A DNA stretch of 64,000 nt from M0103 sp040386155 (GTDB lineage Bacteria; Bacteroidota; Bacteroidia; Flavobacteriales_D; Crocinitomicaceae). A model generated the notes under the pieces. It did no database searches. It had not been told where the DNA came from and saw nothing but the letters and a program-made list of their open reading frames with translations. The position numbers and the translations under genes were made by a program. The stretch spans positions 62,001-126,000 of the forward strand of contig JAZKFZ010000001.1 of the NCBI GenBank assembly GCA_040386155.1, read 5' to 3'. Every line of letters begins with the position of its first letter. Within the stretch, counting starts at the first letter, position 1. Positions 17,445 to 26,227 of the stretch are shown here, one piece after another.

Positions 17445-18275
17445 TTACAAAAGTCCCTGATTTTTAAGCCATTCTAATTCAAACTGAAAAACTTCATTTT
17501 GCGCTGGTTCATTGTGAAGCTCGTGGTATAAGCCTTCCCAATATCTAAATGTGGCCTTTGCATTACTGTTTTTTTCAAATTCCTTTGTTCCGTTAGCGGA
17601 TGTTAATTGATCGCTTAAACCATGCATTACCAAATGTGGAACTTCAATTTTATTTGCATGCTCGATGGCGTACGGTCCAGCAAAATGCACATTGACAAAA
17701 AATGAAGATGAGATTTTATCATGTACTAAAGGATCATTTTTATAGTTTGCAACCACCTGTTTATCGCTTGATATTGCTGATGCATCCAAACCAGTTGGCT
17801 GTGTAAGTGTAGGTACAATTTTAGCACTCAATTTTCCAAGGAGCACTTTCCACTTTGGTGGATTAAAAGCTAAACGAAGGTATGGTCCTGTAATGATAGC
17901 GCCAGCAATTTCCGGTTTATTTCTAATTAAGTAATTAAGCGTTAGGTTACCACCCATACTGTGGGCATAGAACAAAATTGGCAAGTTCGGGTACAATTCA
18001 GCGGCTTTTTGTCTAAAGCGATCTAAATCATTCATGAGTAAATCATAAGATGCAGTATGCCCTCTTTTCCCCTCAGATTTCCCATGACCACGATGGTCAA
18101 ATGCCAATACAGCAACTCCATGTTGGTTGAAAAAATGAGCTACATGCACATATCTATACGCATGCTCTCCCATTCCATGTACAATTACCATCACTGCTTT
18201 TGGTGCTTCTACAGAAAAAAAATGATACCCATTCAAGGAAATATGATCTTGCGCTTCAATTTTAAATTGTTCCAT
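17445..18275 (-). CDS. alpha/beta hydrolase, monoacylglycerol lipase-like
   Basis: 276 residues of the serine aminopeptidase S33/Hydrolase_4 type. The oxyanion HGMGEHAYRY, the DHRGHGKSEG strand, the nucleophile elbow AHSMGGN, the acid in HGLSDQLT and the base His in GLYHELHNEP give a complete Ser-Asp-His triad. No signal peptide, so cytoplasmic. Likely hydrolyses monoglycerides or other small esters. It lies two bases after a lipoprotein gene on the same strand and is probably co-transcribed with it. Confidence 0.92.
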   Translation of the reverse strand: MEQFKIEAQDHISLNGYHFFSVEAPKAVMVIVHGMGEHAYRYVHVAHFFNQHGVAVLAFDHRGHGKSEGKRGHTASYDLLMNDLDRFRQKAAELYPNLPILFYAHSMGGNLTLNYLIRNKPEIAGAIITGPYLRLAFNPPKWKVLLGKLSAKIVPTLTQPTGLDASAISSDKQVVANYKNDPLVHDKISSSFFVNVHFAGPYAIEHANKIEVPHLVMHGLSDQLTSANGTKEFEKNSNAKATFRYWEGLYHELHNEPAQNEVFQFELEWLKNQGLL

Positions 18276-18277
18276 TG

Positions 18278-18658
18278 CTATTGCTTATAATAGGTTAACC
18301 CATGTACTTTCATTACCCAAACTGTATCTTGGTAGTATGGCTCTTCATCTATTGTCAAAGGATAACTTCCACTACCAATTCTAATTTGATCATTACTTAA
18401 ATTTACGACCGCTTTTCCAAATTGCACATCTATACAATTGCACAAATCTGGTCCACAAGGTTGACAAGCATTTTTAAAAGATCCTTCTTTTCCGTCGATC
18501 ACGATTTCGCTTTGCACATTACTATTCAGTACTGAATCATACACTGGAATGGTCTTCCATGTGCCTTCGAAGTCTGAATTATACTCAAACAGAAACTTAT
18601 TGCAGGCAATCGTCAACAGCGTAAGACCAACAGCTGTAATAAAAATTAACTTTTTCAT
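18278..18658 (-). CDS. small cysteine-containing lipoprotein
   Basis: 126 residues, signal peptide with the lipidated Cys at 19 (TIAC). The mature part has a FEGTWKTIPVYDS opening and a Cys-rich centre, CQPCGPDLCNCIDV, which might bind metal or form disulfides. Family not recognised. A perfect -7 box ends only five bases before the ATG. Confidence 0.72.
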   Translation of the reverse strand: MKKLIFITAVGLTLLTIACNKFLFEYNSDFEGTWKTIPVYDSVLNSNVQSEIVIDGKEGSFKNACQPCGPDLCNCIDVQFGKAVVNLSNDQIRIGSGSYPLTIDEEPYYQDTVWVMKVHGLTYYKQ

Positions 18659-18663
18659 TGTAT

Positions 18664-18671
18664 CAAAAATA
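18664..18671 (-). promoter_or_regulatory. -7 promoter element fused to the uspA terminator tail
   Basis: On the minus strand the T tract after the uspA-like gene's hairpin reads directly into TATTTTTG, a perfect TAnnTTTG match five bases from the ATG at 18658. The mRNA would be leaderless or nearly so. Confidence 0.45.
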
Positions 18672-18703
18672 AAAAATCCCTCGACAACATTGAAGAGGGA
18701 TTT
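18665..18703 (-). terminator. rho-independent terminator of the universal stress protein gene
   Basis: Perfect 9-bp stem AAATCCCTC/GAGGGATTT (arms 18695–18703 and 18674–18682) followed on the minus strand by a T-rich tract with a single A. Confidence 0.85.
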
Positions 18704-18723
18704 AAAAATAACTATGCAAGCAA

Positions 18724-19539
18724 TTAACTAAATAGAATTGATTGCCCGTATTTACTTTCAATAGGGTTAACAATCAATGTTGGAATTTTTGCTTCATTGG
18801 TAATCACATATTGTTCGTAGTTTGAACCAATTTGACCGAAAACACCACCGCGACTCATGTTCATGATGGCTATTAAATCAGCTCCAATAGCAACGGCGTG
18901 TTTTACAACTTCTTTGTCGAAACCACTGCTTGGCGCCACTGTAGCTGTTAGTTCAATATCTCGTTCTGCGAAAAATTTCTTCGCAAATTGAATATTTGCC
19001 ATGGTGTGGTGACGTAAAAATTCATCTGTTTCATCAGGCACGATAACATGTACCCGTGAACCAAAATATTTTGCAAGATCAGCAACGATAGCTAATTTTT
19101 GTTTTGTTTCTTTATTTAAATCTAGAGGAACCACGATGTCTTTGTAGCCAAGTTCACCAATTTTACTATCCTGAACAATGATGAAAGGAACTGTAGAGCT
19201 TGTAACGACTTTCAATGCGTAGCTACCAGTAATGTGCTGCCATCCATGAGCGCCATGCGTACCCATTATAATCAATTCTGCATGGTTTTCTTCACCCATG
19301 TCGGCAATTTCCTCAAAAATACTTCCTTTACGAACTACTGGAATTAATTTTACCCCATGATGAGCGTGTCTCGCTACAATCTGATCTAGTTTTTCTTCTG
19401 AATCATTAAGTTTTTCGCCTTTTGGCACAACATGCAAAACAATAATTTGCGCAGCTAAAGGCTTTGCAGTTACAATTGCATGCTCTAATGCATTGTCAGC
19501 AATATCCGTAAAATCGTGAGGTACAATAAAAGTTTTCAT
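18724..19539 (-). CDS. universal stress protein, two UspA domains
   Basis: 271 residues made of two tandem Usp domains (about 1–145 and 150–270). The first shows VPHDFTDIADNALEHA at its start and the GTHGAHGW … TVPFIIV end that corresponds to the nucleotide-binding G-2x-G-9x-G(S/T) region; the second is more divergent. Likely a cytoplasmic stress-response protein. It has its own promoter (TTG/TACATTTG) and terminator. Confidence 0.94.
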   Translation of the reverse strand: MKTFIVPHDFTDIADNALEHAIVTAKPLAAQIIVLHVVPKGEKLNDSEEKLDQIVARHAHHGVKLIPVVRKGSIFEEIADMGEENHAELIIMGTHGAHGWQHITGSYALKVVTSSTVPFIIVQDSKIGELGYKDIVVPLDLNKETKQKLAIVADLAKYFGSRVHVIVPDETDEFLRHHTMANIQFAKKFFAERDIELTATVAPSSGFDKEVVKHAVAIGADLIAIMNMSRGGVFGQIGSNYEQYVITNEAKIPTLIVNPIESKYGQSILFS

Positions 19540-19572
19540 TTTTTAGTGTTTTTGGTATTAGTTCCGTTTAGG

Positions 19573-19603
19573 CAAATGTAACAATAAATATTTCAAGCAA
19601 CAA
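19573..19603 (-). promoter_or_regulatory. promoter of the universal stress protein gene
   Basis: Minus-strand TACATTTG (19580–19573) is a perfect -7 box; TTG at 19603–19601 is 20 bases upstream, as expected for the -33 element. Confidence 0.65.
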
Positions 19604-19631
19604 TGCAAATACGCGATTCAAAAAAAATCAA

Positions 19632-20534
19632 TCAATTTGCTTTATTCTTTACTGCATTTAATTTGCTTTTTAGAAAAGCATTTGCAATGACAACCAGCAC
19701 TATAATTAATGCCCCCAGGTAAAATTTAGGCCCAACAATTTCATGTTCTTTCAATAGAAAAATGGCTAAAATAATCGTATACACAGGTTCCAAATTAATA
19801 CTTAAAGCTACCGTAAATACACCTAATTTTTTTACTACCTCAATGGTCATTAAAAAGGCGAAAGAGGTGCATAAAATTCCTAAAAATAACAACCAAAGAA
19901 CATCAGTCAGTGACAGTGCGAAGATCTCAGCATTGAAACGTCCTTGAAAGAACAAAATCACAGAAAGGAAAAGGAAGCCAACCAATAATTCATAATATGT
20001 GATTTGGTAAGAAGGTAAATCCTGCGCTAGTTTTGCGTTAAAAACAGAGAAGATTGCTGCAAGTAAGGCCGAAAACAAACCAAAGTACATGGCGGTGGTT
20101 TCTTCGGCATTTAGATCTCCCGAAATAAAATAGATCCCTAGAATGACGATCATTCCGAGTAACAACTCTAACCAAGAAAATTTTGTTTTCATGACCAAAG
20201 GCTCCAACCAAGAAACATGAAGGGTGGTCGTTGAGAGGCATAAAATACCCAATGAAGCAGTTGAAAGTTGAATAGAGTAATAAAAAGTAAGCCAGTGTGA
20301 TGCCACTACAATTCCCACGAAAATAATAGGAATGATATGCTTCCTCGACTTAATTTGAAATGATTTTTTCCAAATGAGAATAAAAAGCGCCAAAGCAAAT
20401 GCGGCTATTAGCACCCGGTACCAAACAATAATTAAAGTATCTTGATGAATAAGTTTTCCAAGAATTCCCGTGAAACCCCACATAAAAACAATGATGTGGA
20501 GTAAAATGTGGTACCTAAATTTCTGGAAAAACAT
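19632..20534 (-). CDS. EamA/DMT-family transporter
   Basis: 300 residues, ten hydrophobic segments in two repeated EamA units (about 10–140 and 150–290), with WGFTGILGKLI near the start and the conserved NLEPVYTIILAIFLLKE in the second repeat. An inner-membrane drug/metabolite exporter; substrate not predictable. It follows the upstream gene by nine bases on the same strand. Confidence 0.93.
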   Translation of the reverse strand: MFFQKFRYHILLHIIVFMWGFTGILGKLIHQDTLIIVWYRVLIAAFALALFILIWKKSFQIKSRKHIIPIIFVGIVVASHWLTFYYSIQLSTASLGILCLSTTTLHVSWLEPLVMKTKFSWLELLLGMIVILGIYFISGDLNAEETTAMYFGLFSALLAAIFSVFNAKLAQDLPSYQITYYELLVGFLFLSVILFFQGRFNAEIFALSLTDVLWLLFLGILCTSFAFLMTIEVVKKLGVFTVALSINLEPVYTIILAIFLLKEHEIVGPKFYLGALIIVLVVIANAFLKSKLNAVKNKAN

Positions 20535-20543
20535 TGATAAACC

Positions 20544-21101
20544 TTAATTTTTCTTAGCAACTAATTTAAATTCATCGCCAGTAAATATGTCACTTTTGAA
20601 AAAACTCTTTAGCTTTTTGTCGTCAATCGTCACCAAATAGCTTTCACCCGTCATCTCGTTCACCTCTCCTTCCAATTCAACATCTTTGAAATATTTTTGG
20701 AGTTGTTCTTTTGTTGTACCTTCCTTTGCTGCTACAGGGCTCATGATAATATCACTTCCTGACTTCACCATTTTGTACACCGAGAATTTACCTTCCCCCA
20801 TTGAAAGATAGGCGTCTTTACCTACTTTAGACCAGTACAAAGAATCTCCTAATTTTGAAAAACTTGGGCCTTTTTCAGGATCGTTGGTTTCAATTCCTTC
20901 TTCCGTAATTTTCACTTCAATTTGTGCATCATCCAAAAAGCTATAAATTTCATTACCAGTAACAATTACATAGCTACCGCAAAAAGTTTTAGGGATAGTT
21001 TTCTGCTTTTTACCTGGTACATTTTTAGCAACAAGCAATGTGCAAGCAGAAGTGATAAGTGTTACTAACAACACCAAAAAAATTGAAGTTTGTTTTTTCA
21101 T
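20544..21101 (-). CDS. secreted hypothetical protein
   Basis: 185 residues with a hydrophobic leader containing a Cys at residue 20 (TSACTL) that could be a weak lipobox; otherwise a plain signal peptide. The mature part is beta-rich and charged (FCGSYVIVTGNEIYSF, TFTGDEFKLV-like end). Not recognised. It is probably co-transcribed with the DMT transporter downstream. Directly upstream is the terminator of the coiled-coil gene, whose T tract merges with a near -7 box (TATTTTTA). Confidence 0.65.
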   Translation of the reverse strand: MKKQTSIFLVLLVTLITSACTLLVAKNVPGKKQKTIPKTFCGSYVIVTGNEIYSFLDDAQIEVKITEEGIETNDPEKGPSFSKLGDSLYWSKVGKDAYLSMGEGKFSVYKMVKSGSDIIMSPVAAKEGTTKEQLQKYFKDVELEGEVNEMTGESYLVTIDDKKLKSFFKSDIFTGDEFKLVAKKN

Positions 21102-21107
21102 TTGGTA

Positions 21108-21134
21108 AAAATAAAAAACGGGGATAAATCCCCG
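21108..21134 (-). terminator. rho-independent terminator of the coiled-coil protein gene
   Basis: Perfect 7-bp stem CGGGGAT/ATCCCCG (21119–21125 and 21128–21134) with a two-base loop as drawn, followed on the minus strand by a T-rich tract. Confidence 0.8.
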
Positions 21135-21150
21135 CTATGTTTTTAAATTA

Positions 21151-22488
21151 TTAGTTCGCTTTTTTTAGCGCTTTTTGTCGTTGCTTTTCAAGTTTCTCGG
21201 ACTTTTCGTCAAGTTTCTTGTTTGCATCATCCAGTTTAGATTGCGCATCAGCTGCTTTTTCAGCGTCCATTTTGCCTTTCTTAACTGATTTGTCTAGCTT
21301 TTTCTGTTTGCCATCCAATTTTTTACGAGCATCATCAATTTTGTTTTGTTTATCTTCAATTTTTCCAATTGAATCTTCTAACTTTTTAGCTTCTTCTGCC
21401 TCCTTAGCTGCTTTTTCCTTTTCCTTTTCTGCAGCTGCTTTTGCTTTCTCAGATTCCTTTTCAGCTTTTTCAGCTTCCTTTTGTTTCTCTTCAGCTGCTT
21501 CTTTTGATTTCTCTTCAATTTCTTCCTTCTTCTCTTCAGATTTCAGGTCAGATTTTGCTTTCTCAGCTTTCTCTTTCTCAGCTTTTGCTGCTGCTTCTGC
21601 TTTTTCTCTTTCTGCTTTAGCTTTGTCTTCAGCGGATCCTACATCTTTCTTTGTATCTTCTAATGCTTTTTGTTGCTCTTTCTGTGCCTTATCTGATTCA
21701 GCTTTTGCCTTATCAGCATCCGATTTAGCATCCTCTAACTTTGCACCTGCTCCTTCTTTAGCTCTTGCCTCAGCTTCAGCAGCTCTTTTCTTAGCCGCTT
21801 CTTCTCGCGCTTTTGCTTCAGCAGCAATTTGTGCTTGCTTGTCAGCTTTCGCTTTCTCAGCATCAGCTTTTGCTTTTTCCGCTTCCGCCTTAAGTTTATC
21901 CGCCTCATTCATTCCTTGCTCAGCATTTTTTTGCTTTTCAGCAGCAATGCGCTCCGCTTCTTCTTTTTGCTTACGCAAATCTTCCTGAGCTTTTTCGGCT
22001 TTTGCTTTTTCAGCTGCCAAGCGTTCCGCCTCTGTTTTGTACTCTTCTACTTTTACGTTTGCTTTATCTGTCTGCTCATTCAACTTATCAGTTTTTTCGG
22101 CTGACTTAGAAATAATAGATTCTGCAGTGTCTGTTTTTGCCTTCAACAAAATAGAATACGATTTCCCTGCTTCAAGTACTTCACTTTTCATTTTAGCGCC
22201 TTTGTACATGGCATGCGAAACTTCAATTTGTACAAATTGATTGCTATACGTTGGAACGGTTACTGTTGCTTTTCCGTCTTTATCTGTAGTTCCAGCACCA
22301 ATGATCTTTCCGTCAACAGTTAATTTAACCATCGCTCCTACAACTGGTCCATTGTCGCTTGATACATTAAAGCTTACTAAAACGCCCGCTTTTTGATCAA
22401 TTTTGAGCGCTTTCACTGCATAGCTAGTAGTAGCAAAAGTTGTTAAACTTGCCATAAAAACTGCCACCGTAAGTATAATTTTTTTCAT
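21151..22488 (-). CDS. secreted Ala/Lys/Glu-rich coiled-coil protein with N-terminal Ig-like domain
   Basis: 445 residues. Signal peptide (about 1–20), then a 90-residue CNA-B/carboxypeptidase-regulatory-like beta domain (SSDNGPVVGAMVKL … GTTDKDGKATVTVP), then about 310 residues of almost uninterrupted helix made of A, K, E, D, Q and R, ending KKAN. The helix recalls TolA or periplasmic spacer proteins; no membrane anchor is visible besides the signal. A structural role in the envelope is inference. The complementary strand has a long spurious frame due to composition. Own terminator. Confidence 0.8.
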   Translation of the reverse strand: MKKIILTVAVFMASLTTFATTSYAVKALKIDQKAGVLVSFNVSSDNGPVVGAMVKLTVDGKIIGAGTTDKDGKATVTVPTYSNQFVQIEVSHAMYKGAKMKSEVLEAGKSYSILLKAKTDTAESIISKSAEKTDKLNEQTDKANVKVEEYKTEAERLAAEKAKAEKAQEDLRKQKEEAERIAAEKQKNAEQGMNEADKLKAEAEKAKADAEKAKADKQAQIAAEAKAREEAAKKRAAEAEARAKEGAGAKLEDAKSDADKAKAESDKAQKEQQKALEDTKKDVGSAEDKAKAEREKAEAAAKAEKEKAEKAKSDLKSEEKKEEIEEKSKEAAEEKQKEAEKAEKESEKAKAAAEKEKEKAAKEAEEAKKLEDSIGKIEDKQNKIDDARKKLDGKQKKLDKSVKKGKMDAEKAADAQSKLDDANKKLDEKSEKLEKQRQKALKKAN

Positions 22489-22584
22489 TTTTGTTTTGAG
22501 TTGGTTGTAATTGATAATAAATATACTTTAAATTTTCCTAAGTATTAGCAAAAACAATTCCAAAAATTGAACTAATTTTATCCT

Positions 22585-23706
22585 ATGCAATTCAAAGATG
22601 TTGTTGGACAAGGAGAAGTTAAGCAACGACTCATTCAAGAAATTATCACTGGAAAGATAAGTCACGCACAACTTTTTGCTGGAAAATCAGGTTTTGGAAC
22701 ACTTCCATTAGCATTGGCATTTGTTCAATACCTCTACTGTGAAAACAAATCTGAGACAGATAGCTGTGGCAGTTGCCCTTCATGTTCGAAAGTTGAAAAA
22801 CTAGAACATCCTGACCTTCATTTTGCCTTTCCAATTGTGCTAGCCATCGAAAAAACTTCAGATGCATTTATGAAAGATTGGCGGGCTCAAGTGAAAGAAA
22901 ACCATTATTTCGATATCAAAGATTGGGTACGCACCATTGACCCGAAAAGTGAGCGAAGTCCTGTCATTGGAACCGAACAAAGTGCCGAAATCATTAAAAA
23001 ATTAACCTTAAAATCATACGAAGGCAACTACAAGGTGATGATCATTTGGGGCGCAGATGAAATGAATACGCAATGTGCAAACAAACTATTAAAAATTTTA
23101 GAGGAACCCCCAGAAAAAACACTATTTCTCTTACTGACTGAACATCCAGATAGATTGCTAACAACGATAATATCAAGAACGCAATTAATTAAAATACCAA
23201 AAATTGACAATGATCACCTTGCCCAATCACTTCGATCTTCTTTTCAAATTACAAAAGATTCCGAACAAAGCGTTTTGTCGCGAAGTGAAGGAAATTTAAT
23301 CGAGGCAGAGCGACTATTAGCCGCAGTGGACGATCACGAAGACAACAGGCTTTTATTTGTGAAGTTGATGCGTGTATGCTATAAAAAAGACGTTCTTGAA
23401 ATGCTAAATTGGTCCGATGAGGCAGCATTGATGGGAAGAGAACGACTCAAGCAATTCATTGATTATTCGTTGCACATGATCCGTCAAAGTTTGTTGCGCA
23501 ATTACACAGAAGATCAACTTACTCGGGTTTCCGATGAAGAAAATGAATTCCTTAAAAACTTCGCAAAATTTATTACAGGTAATAATGTTTTCGATTTTAT
23601 GAATCATTTCAATGACTGTCATTACCATTTAGAGCGTAATGCAAATGCAAAACTTTTACTAAACGATCTTTGTTTCAACGTGATGCGTTACATTCACAAG
23701 GCATGA
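22585..23706 (+). CDS. holB: DNA polymerase III subunit delta'
   Basis: Clamp-loader subunit. The N-terminal VVGQGEVKQRLIQEI, the zinc-binding cysteine cluster (YCENK … CGSCPSC near residues 52–67), a Walker A-like GKSGFGT without the catalytic lysine (normal for delta', which does not hydrolyse ATP), and KLLKILEEPPEKT with SRTQ are all typical. 373 residues is in the Bacteroidota range. First of the holB–PSP1–gldH operon. A near -7 sequence (TAATTTTA, 22573–22580) ends four bases before the ATG. Confidence 0.93.
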   Translation: MQFKDVVGQGEVKQRLIQEIITGKISHAQLFAGKSGFGTLPLALAFVQYLYCENKSETDSCGSCPSCSKVEKLEHPDLHFAFPIVLAIEKTSDAFMKDWRAQVKENHYFDIKDWVRTIDPKSERSPVIGTEQSAEIIKKLTLKSYEGNYKVMIIWGADEMNTQCANKLLKILEEPPEKTLFLLLTEHPDRLLTTIISRTQLIKIPKIDNDHLAQSLRSSFQITKDSEQSVLSRSEGNLIEAERLLAAVDDHEDNRLLFVKLMRVCYKKDVLEMLNWSDEAALMGRERLKQFIDYSLHMIRQSLLRNYTEDQLTRVSDEENEFLKNFAKFITGNNVFDFMNHFNDCHYHLERNANAKLLLNDLCFNVMRYIHKA

Positions 23707-23754
23707 AGTTAAAATCATTATTTCTTATTATTTTTACCAAAAGCAATTTTAATA

Positions 23755-25071
23755 ATGGGCTGTACAAGTTGTAGTAGTGGAACTCCTGGTGGATGTGGGA
23801 ATAAAGGAACATGTAGTTCTGGTGGTTGTAGTAAACTAGAGGTGTACGATTGGTTATCCAATTTACAATTACCCGACGGTCAATCAAAGTATGATTTAGT
23901 TGAAGTACGATTCAAAAATAGCCGAAAAGCATTTTTTCGCAATACCAAAAACCTGAGTCTCCACATGGGTGATGTTGTTGTTGTGGATTTGAGTCCTGGC
24001 TATGATGTTGGTGTTGTTTCTGTTACTGGAGAATTGGCACGCATTCAAGTTGGAAAGAAAATTCCAACTACAAAACCCTCTGAACTGAATAAGATTACAA
24101 AAATAGCTGCACAAGAAGAAATCGACAAGTGGATTAAGGCTCGATCTTTAGAGAAAGAAGTAATGTATAAATCAAGAACCTTGGCGGTAAATTTGGGTCT
24201 ACAGATGAAGATTTCAGATGTAGAATTCCAAGCCGATTTAACCAAGGCAACATTTTATTATACTGCAGAAGAACGTGTAGATTTCCGTCAATTAATTAAA
24301 GATTTAGCTGACGAATTCAAAATACGAATTGAAATGCGACAAATTGGATCACGCCAAGAAGCTGCTCGATTAGGCGCAATTGGGTCATGTGGTCGTGAAT
24401 TATGCTGTACCACTTGGTTGACAGATTTTCGTTCCGTATCAACAAGTGCCGCGCGCTATCAGCAACTTTCGTTAAATCCTCAAAAACTAGCTGGACAATG
24501 TGGAAAGTTAAAATGCTGTTTGAACTACGAATTGGACATGTATCTTGATAATTTAAAGAAATTTCCAAAAACAGAAACACGTTTACATACTGAAAAAGGA
24601 TCTGCTCATCATATCAAAACAGATGTGTTTAAAGAGTTGATGTGGTATGTGTATGAAGGTGAAGCGGCCATCGGTTCTGGTATGATTGCACTTTCTCCAG
24701 AGCGGGTACGCGAGATTATTCGCATGAATCAAGAAAGTAAAAAACCAAAGGAATTGATCGAGTTTAAACACGAAGTAACAGTGAAAATGCCGGATTACGA
24801 AAATGTTGTTGGTCAAGACAGTCTTAATCGATTCGAAAGCTCATTCAAAAAGAACAACAAAAATCGGGGTCGGGGCGGAAACAACGACAACAGACCTCAC
24901 AATGCTGGAAGTAATCAAAATCCGAACGCTCAAAAAAATCAGCCTGTAAAAGCACAAGCTGCTCTTGAGAATCCAGATGGCACTCCAATAGCGCCAAAGA
25001 AAAAGAGACCTAATAATCGTTGGAAAAAGAATAAAGGCAATAATAACAGCCCACAAAATGATCAAGCTTAA
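23755..25071 (+). CDS. PSP1-domain protein (RicT/YaaT-like)
   Basis: 438 residues. The N-terminus is Cys-rich (GCTSCSSG … CSSGGC); the PSP1 core carries GSCGRELCCTTWL and AGQCGKLKCCLNYE, the conserved cysteines that in Bacillus RicT help hold Fe-S clusters. The C-terminal 90 residues are low-complexity and basic (KKNNKNRGRGG, KKKRPNNRWKKN), perhaps RNA-binding. RicT homologues take part in RNA maturation complexes, but in Bacteroidota the role is not settled. It sits between holB and gldH as in flavobacteria; its end overlaps gldH by 14 bases. Confidence 0.93.
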   Translation: MGCTSCSSGTPGGCGNKGTCSSGGCSKLEVYDWLSNLQLPDGQSKYDLVEVRFKNSRKAFFRNTKNLSLHMGDVVVVDLSPGYDVGVVSVTGELARIQVGKKIPTTKPSELNKITKIAAQEEIDKWIKARSLEKEVMYKSRTLAVNLGLQMKISDVEFQADLTKATFYYTAEERVDFRQLIKDLADEFKIRIEMRQIGSRQEAARLGAIGSCGRELCCTTWLTDFRSVSTSAARYQQLSLNPQKLAGQCGKLKCCLNYELDMYLDNLKKFPKTETRLHTEKGSAHHIKTDVFKELMWYVYEGEAAIGSGMIALSPERVREIIRMNQESKKPKELIEFKHEVTVKMPDYENVVGQDSLNRFESSFKKNNKNRGRGGNNDNRPHNAGSNQNPNAQKNQPVKAQAALENPDGTPIAPKKKRPNNRWKKNKGNNNSPQNDQA

Positions 25072-25537
25072 TAAATTTTTCGCTGCTGTTGGGACGGGCC
25101 TATTGCTTAGTGCCTGTCAAGACATGCCTTTATACGAAAAGTCGTTTTCATTTGCAGATAAAACATGGTCACAAACGGTGAAACCAAAATTTAGAATTGA
25201 TATTAAGGATACTTCTAAGTACTATGATTTCATTTTAACGGTTAGAACCACCACTGATTACGACTTCAATAATCTTTGGATTTTTCTTAATACACAAACC
25301 CCTTCTGGCGCAAAAGGAAGAGAACCATTCGAAATTAAAATTCAAAATGAGGATGGAACGTGGGCTGGTAAAAAAACAGGGACAATTGTTGAATTTCCTT
25401 TGACATTTAAAAGTAAGAAAATGCCAGAGAAAGGAATTTATACGTTCACTGTCGAGCAAGCGGTAACGCAATCTAAAATTACAGAATTGCTAGATATCAC
25501 CTACAAAGCGGTGGAAGTCAACGAAAAAACAAATTAA
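25058..25537 (+). CDS. gldH: gliding motility lipoprotein GldH
   Basis: 159-residue lipoprotein, lipobox LSAC with Cys 20, followed by YEKSFSFADKTWSQ and a beta domain (DYDFNNLWIFLNTQTP … GTIVEFPLTF) characteristic of GldH. In Flavobacterium johnsoniae GldH is needed for gliding and GldK stability; this is transferred knowledge. Position directly after holB and the PSP1 gene supports the call. Starts inside the preceding gene (14-base overlap). Presence of gldH alone does not prove that this organism glides. Confidence 0.92.
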   Translation: MIKLNKFFAAVGTGLLLSACQDMPLYEKSFSFADKTWSQTVKPKFRIDIKDTSKYYDFILTVRTTTDYDFNNLWIFLNTQTPSGAKGREPFEIKIQNEDGTWAGKKTGTIVEFPLTFKSKKMPEKGIYTFTVEQAVTQSKITELLDITYKAVEVNEKTN

Positions 25538-26227
25538 TTATTTCTTGTTCTCTTTTTTTGAATCGAAAGGAATTTCATAGCCATACGAAAGACTCAGAAC
25601 ATGGCGTCTTTTAATGTTTGGAACATTTATTTTCGAGTCGTAAAGATAACCAACGGAAAAACTATGTGGTCCCTTGAAGTCGGAGTCAACCCCTATAAAA
25701 ACTCTGTATTTGTTGAACCGCTGACCAAATTCTCCATAATTCGGGTCAAAAAACACCTCCGCAGCAATCACTGGCGACAAAAAGAACTTATCAATATCAT
25801 ACAAGCCTTCCATTTTCAAACGAACTGCTTGATCAAACTCAGCGTCATAATTTTGTGTTACACGATTAAAAGCAAATTGATAGCGAATGCGTGCTTTCAA
25901 TGTAAAACGATCAATGACATGTTTAAATTCAGCATTAAAATTAATCCGGTGGGAGAAAGAATAAGGGACATCAAAGTACTTGCGATCACCAATCAAACGA
26001 TAATCAATAGATGGGCGAAACCACTTGGTTACTTTGTATTTTAAAGAGGCTTGCGGGAAAAATGTTTCCAATCCATAGTTTCCAAATCGAGTGGATAGAT
26101 CTACTCCCCATGTTAAATCGTTGGTAAGCTTTCCACTAACACCAGCTTCACACCATACTTTACCCTCATTTTCTTGAGAAAGAGCAAAGAATGGAACAAA
26201 AATTAGCAGTTGGAGAAGAGAACGCAT
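25538..26227 (-). CDS. DUF2490 outer-membrane protein
   Basis: 229 residues with a signal peptide ending ALSQ and an all-beta sequence of alternating aromatic strands (YKVTKWFRPSIDYRLIG, FTLKARIRYQFAF, HVLSLSYGYEIPF) typical of DUF2490 beta-barrels. Function unknown. Its ATG overlaps the stop of the upstream lipoprotein gene (TAATG), so the two are co-translated. The stop abuts that of gldH on the other strand. Confidence 0.85.
   Translation of the reverse strand: MRSLLQLLIFVPFFALSQENEGKVWCEAGVSGKLTNDLTWGVDLSTRFGNYGLETFFPQASLKYKVTKWFRPSIDYRLIGDRKYFDVPYSFSHRINFNAEFKHVIDRFTLKARIRYQFAFNRVTQNYDAEFDQAVRLKMEGLYDIDKFFLSPVIAAEVFFDPNYGEFGQRFNKYRVFIGVDSDFKGPHSFSVGYLYDSKINVPNIKRRHVLSLSYGYEIPFDSKKENKK

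Noticed and set aside
21218..21988. 256-residue plus-strand open frame opposite the coiled-coil gene
   Set aside because: Composition artefact: the reverse complement of A/K/E codons gives Ser/Phe/Ala-rich frames. No signal, motif or start site.
25601..26044. 147-residue plus-strand frame opposite the DUF2490 gene
   Set aside because: Fully antisense to a well-supported gene pair; no domain and poor composition.
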